From contig JAOXYB010031175.1 in NCBI GenBank assembly GCA_028565635.1, positions 1-10,683 on the forward strand: DNA of 10,683 bases. Reading direction: 5' to 3'. How positions within the stretch are numbered: position 1 is the first letter of the stretch; every line of letters begins with the position of its first letter. Origin of the DNA: Phoronis ovalis. Its lineage: Eukaryota > Phoronida > Phoronidae. Both the position numbers and the translations under genes were made by a program. The notes beneath the pieces are model-generated. The model had not been told where the DNA came from, made no database searches, and saw nothing but the letters and a program-made list of their open reading frames with translations. Below, one piece after another: positions 8,701 to 10,683 of this stretch.

Positions 8701-10422
8701 CAACATTTATTATTATTACAAAAACTATGTTAGAAGGAAACGGTTAAATAGCAATCTTCTTGTTCTTGTTTTATTCTAACATACACTATATAATCTTCTA
8801 TTTATTTTATCGACTGAAATATTAATTTCTACAATTTTATAACATGTGAAAAATAAAAAAATAGTCTCAATGTTTTTATGTTTCGTTTATCAGCCGGTTA
8901 TAATGAGCGAATCTTTTTCTAGTATAGACGAAGTATGGGTTTATATTATTATAAAATTATCGATGTCTAACAAAGAATCAACGAGACGCATGCACCTTTT
9001 TTAAATAATTAAAAAATAAAAAAAATATGTTACCAAGTATATGCATAAAAATGTCCAAGAGAAATTGCAGTTCATATCGGCTCGTTTTATTTCAATGTAC
9101 TACAAGGATGCTGCTATTACCACATTCTATTTCTGTTTACAAAGTGCTGGGGAGTTAAGACATCTGCTGTCAGTTAAATTAAGATACGGATACATCTGCT
9201 AATTTCATTGTCAAATTTGTGTTTTAATTTCCTTATATCATCAAAATCACGCTGAGTCAAATTAAGTACCCGTCCAGTCTAATTGCTATACAATATAAAG
9301 TTTACGCAAGCAACTGGTAAACCAGATCTGATTGAAGGAAAAATGTTGTAATGAAAGTTTTCGTGGTTACTTATAAATGTAAAATGCAAGTGAGTCAATT
9401 AAAAAAACAGTGCTCAATAGAATAATGTTCTATTACTTTTACTTTGAATACAAGAAAAATATTTGGGTGACGAAAAACTGTATAAACGCAAAAAAGGAAG
9501 TAGATACAATTTTATGTTTTTAAAATATACCACCAAGAAATGCTATCTGGAAATGCTTAATTTTATCATTATAATTATTTTTTAAATATTTAAAATTTCT
9601 TTTAGATACTATCAACACGGTACTCCTGTCTGTTTCTTTAAATCTGCAGTCTGTATATATTTGCCTGGATATTATGTAGAAACATGACGTTCATTGTGTA
9701 CACTCACCTTTCCATGTCGGACTAGCACGGGGTGTTGGTTGATTGTCAGTTGCTGAGTAACTGCTTGGTAAACTTAATGCTCGGGTAAAATGTTCGTCCA
9801 CATTAGCGGAAATATCTCCAGAAAAATACGTAAAAAGTACACAGTTAGGATTTACATATTGTGTATCCTTAGGCAAATTATCTTTATCAGTGTCATCCTG
9901 ACTAGGGTCAGTTTTCGTTATTATCCGGTTATAAGAACTCGTGGATTGAATTACCGGGGAGCCTTGAGATGACGGAGAGCTATGCCTGGTATCAGAAACT
10001 GGCTCTAACATCTTTGGTAAAGTAAATTTCTGAAATTCACCAGTAAAACAAATATGATAACTGTTATCTAAACTGTCAAAGATCTATTTAGATGTGTTAA
10101 GAATCTAATGCATTTCATGTATGTCTCTTTAAGTTCAAAATAATACCTAGGATATGAGTTAAAGAACGCAACAAATGCGGCAAACTTTACAAGAATGCAT
10201 CACTACACGTGACTGTAACTAGTTGAAGAATACTCAGAGATAATTGCAATTAGCCAAAATCTAAATTACATCATAACTAAGAATTATTTTCAAAATGCTC
10301 TGTTTTTTTCCTTTTTTCTTTTCCGTCTTTAGTAGTCCTTTTCTTACCTTTGAATCGGTGTAGCACGCCGTAGAGTAGGGATAATATCCCGGATAGCTGG
10401 GGAAAATCACATCCACACTCAT
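5742..10422 (-). CDS. vg: Vestigial-like transcription cofactor (VGLL2/3 type), 5 exons, 292 aa
   Basis: The CDS is join(10422..10348, 10029..9708, 7115..6831, 6383..6237, 5791..5742) on the minus strand, 879 nt. Vestigial-like proteins have no DNA-binding domain. They act in the nucleus by binding TEAD/Scalloped through the Tondu (TDU) motif and set its target choice in muscle, appendage and neural development. The TDU is at about residues 83-111: CVLFTYF-SGDIS-ANVDEHF-TRAL, with the key V-x-x-H-F at 102-106. Further family blocks are the aromatic N-terminus (MSVDVIFPSYPGYYPY), PMSRRNFPPSFWNS near 136-149, SLHDPW, HYGSLL, and a terminal SKDLYWF. Every splice junction is GT-AG and all phases agree (0, 1, 1, 1), ending at TAA. 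The N-terminus and TDU place it with Vestigial/VGLL2/VGLL3 rather than VGLL4, which has two TDU motifs. The gene symbol follows the fly name and orthology is inferred. Confidence 0.9.
5792..6236 (-). other. vg intron 4 (445 nt)
   Basis: Phase-1 intron from GTAAGGATTAC to TGATTTTCAG. The first 75 or so bases stay open in the exon-4 frame before a TAG at 6162-6160, so intron retention would give a different 25-residue tail. Nothing else was recognised. Confidence 0.75.
6237..6383 (-). CDS. vg: vg exon 4
   Basis: The acceptor CCTAATTTTTTAG|TTGGATCC (AG at 6385-6384) and the donor TTGAAAA|GTAAGG (6236-6235) give 48 codons plus shared codons at each end. The product is hydrophilic, with THTDISK-like acidic/Ser segments, TPWTSRYH, and LLSPKHLDPTAALK. 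It has no named domain. Phase 1 in and phase 1 out match exons 3 and 5 exactly, which is the main support. Another frame of this exon is also open but would not join in phase. If intron 4 were retained, translation would run on to a TAG at 6162-6160. Confidence 0.78.
6384..6830 (-). other. vg intron 3 (447 nt)
   Basis: Phase-1 GT-AG intron. It includes a run of eight G on the plus strand near 6441-6448 and is otherwise AT-rich. No further exon was seen. Confidence 0.8.
6831..7115 (-). CDS. vg: vg exon 3, conserved central blocks
   Basis: The acceptor is TTTTAACTTTCCAG|ACAGTTC (AG at 7117-7116) and the donor is GGAGCAG|GTAAGC (6830-6829). The exon encodes residues 133 (shared codon) to 227 and ends phase 1. 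It carries PMSRRNFPPSFWNS, DPYMSSALHSLHDPWGHW, a His/Ser/Tyr/Met-rich stretch, and LAPHYGSLLMQ. All these are typical of Vestigial/VGLL2-3 proteins. A second acceptor at 7162-7161 would add 15 residues in the same frame, but it has a weaker tract and the added residues do not look like the family. The exon length is a multiple of three with equal phases at both ends. Confidence 0.93.
7043..7055 (+). promoter_or_regulatory. CTCF-core-like motif inside vg exon 3
   Basis: CCACTAGAGGGCG on the plus strand fully matches the core CCASYAGRKGGC. It sits in codons for SSGALS, so the match may be a by-product of coding sequence. A third, partial match (AGGTGGCGC, right half only, as in the fly CTCF site) lies at 7382-7390 in intron 2. 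Confidence 0.3.
7116..9707 (-). other. vg intron 2 (2.6 kb)
   Basis: Phase-1 intron from GTGAGTGTAC to ACTTTCCAG, the longest in the gene and very AT-rich. It contains the 13-bp minisatellite listed separately. The open frame at 7251-7475 shows no motif and is judged random. No additional exon, RNA gene or transposon was recognised. Confidence 0.8.
8264..8341. repeat. 13-bp minisatellite, 6 copies
   Basis: The unit CAAAATATAGATA repeats six times without gaps. Five copies are identical, and the fifth copy (8316-8328) has one G-to-A change. It lies in vg intron 2. Near-identity points to recent expansion or active slippage. Confidence 0.95.
9708..10029 (-). CDS. vg: vg exon 2, TDU (TEAD-binding) domain
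   Basis: The acceptor GGTGAATTTCAG|AAATTT has AG at 10031-10030, and the donor TGGAAAG|GTGAGT is at 9707-9706. The exon encodes residues 26-132 plus one base (phase 1). The first half is a Ser/Thr/Asp-rich disordered linker. The second half is the TDU, with PNCVLFTYFSGDIS and VDEHF and no missing key residue. A Ser/Pro-rich tail follows. The ATG at 10011 inside it is internal (Met32), not the start. Confidence 0.95.
10030..10347 (-). other. vg intron 1 (318 nt)
   Basis: Phase-0 intron from GTAAGAAAAG to GAATTTCAG. It starts with a purine-rich stretch (minus strand) that another reading frame translates as Lys-rich sequence with no homology. Nothing else was seen. Confidence 0.8.
10348..10422 (-). 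CDS. vg: vg exon 1, N-terminus
   Basis: The exon encodes 25 codons, MSVDVIFPSYPG...YTDSK. It resembles the Tyr/Pro-rich start of VGLL2 (MSCLDVMYQVYG type, recalled from family knowledge). The ATG at 10422-10420 has A at -3 (GCAGCATGA). The donor is TCAAAG|GTAAGA at 10347-10346, phase 0. The exon is too short to stand out as an open frame. A longer frame in another phase (10277-10477) overlaps it. Confidence 0.82.
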
Positions 10423-10559
10423 GCTGCGAGCGACTGCTTCTCCTAAACTGAAACACTGCTCTTACAATGTTCGGCATTTGGTAGGCGGTACTTTAAAGTA
10501 AGATCATCCGTCCAGTACACTTGATAGCTTTAATCATTTTTGACAGCTCTGTAAATAAC

Positions 10560-10607
10560 CCAGCCCCTCTAGGCGTACGCAGGCACGTGGCTAATTGAAA
10601 GGGCTGG
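10560..10607. repeat. Inverted repeat around an E-box
   Basis: The arms CCAGCCC (10560-10566) and GGGCTGG (10601-10607) are perfect inverse complements with a 34-base spacer that holds CACGTG. Similarity continues outward with mismatches (about 12 of 15 positions). It could be a small cruciform or paired sites for one factor. Confidence 0.6.
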
Positions 10608-10651
10608 ATTAAATACTGTGTGGAAGCTTAATAAATCAGTAATTAGCACAA

Positions 10652-10673
10652 AAATTATAATTAATTATAATTT
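10652..10673. repeat. 22-bp perfect AT palindrome
   Basis: The sequence is fully self-complementary around ATTAAT, with no spacer. It contains TAATTA, a homeodomain core, at 10659-10664. It may be simple AT-rich sequence. Confidence 0.85.
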
Positions 10674-10683
10674 CTTTCCGGAA

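Larger units (their letters stand above)
9992..10477 (-). other. Possible upstream ORF overlapping the vg start
   Basis: An ATG at 10477-10475 lies 55 nt upstream of the vg ATG in another frame. Read through the vg exon 1-exon 2 splice, it gives 55 codons ending at TGA 9994-9992. If the transcript begins upstream of 10477, this ORF would overlap and could damp vg translation. An acceptor-like TTTCAG near 10447 could instead exclude it from the mRNA. Confidence 0.3.
10423..10683 (-). promoter_or_regulatory. Presumed vg 5'UTR and promoter region
   Basis: This lies upstream of the vg start. It contains TACTTTAAAGTA, a 12-bp palindrome with a TTTAAA core (10489-10500), an E-box CACGTG (10584-10589), the inverted repeat listed next, and a TATTTAAT-like element on the minus strand near 10608-10615. 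No transcription start can be fixed. Confidence 0.35.

Noticed and set aside
9790-9972. 60-codon plus-strand open frame
   Set aside because: Antisense shadow of vg exon 2 (TDU exon).

Overview
The window looks like AT-rich nuclear DNA of an invertebrate animal. Two protein-coding genes with GT-AG introns can be read, both on the minus strand. Their closest relatives, judged by motif recall only, are a DUSP14/18/21-type dual-specificity phosphatase and a Vestigial/VGLL2-3-type transcription cofactor. Long AT-rich introns and UTRs, the lack of any bacterial signal, and exons that look equally distant from fly and vertebrate relatives suggest a lophotrochozoan, perhaps a mollusc. That assignment is tentative and cannot be proven from this sequence alone.

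Layout in the direction of transcription (high to low coordinates). The right edge (10423-10683) is the presumed promoter and 5' region of the vestigial-like gene. It holds an E-box inside a small inverted repeat and a 22-bp palindrome. The vestigial-like gene then runs from 10422 to 5742 in five coding exons: 10422-10348, 10029-9708, 7115-6831, 6383-6237 and 5791-5742. Their reading phases fit together exactly and give a 292-residue protein. It has an N-terminal aromatic segment, the Tondu (TDU) TEAD-binding domain in exon 2, a conserved PMSRRNFPPSFWNS block plus an HYGSLL block in exon 3, and a short SKDLYWF tail in the last exon. A putative 3'UTR follows down to an AATAAA near 4913. About 1 kb of spacer follows, with a CTCF-core-like motif at 4483-4494. 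Next is the phosphatase gene: exon 1 at 3860-3751, an 853-nt intron, and exon 2 at 2897-2303 carrying the whole catalytic domain with HCMAGVSRS. An AU-rich 3'UTR with several possible polyadenylation signals leads into 1-1300, where no gene was recognised.

The two genes are head-to-tail neighbours, but nothing in the sequence shows that they act together. Vestigial-like proteins work in the nucleus as cofactors of TEAD/Scalloped. DUSP14-like enzymes remove phosphate from phosphotyrosine and phosphothreonine, often on MAP-kinase-pathway proteins. No transposase, reverse transcriptase, tRNA, rRNA or CRISPR array was seen. I found no sign of a wholly new biological system. The most useful results are the reconstructed five-exon vestigial gene, the in-frame N-terminal extension of the phosphatase, and the CTCF-core-like motifs.
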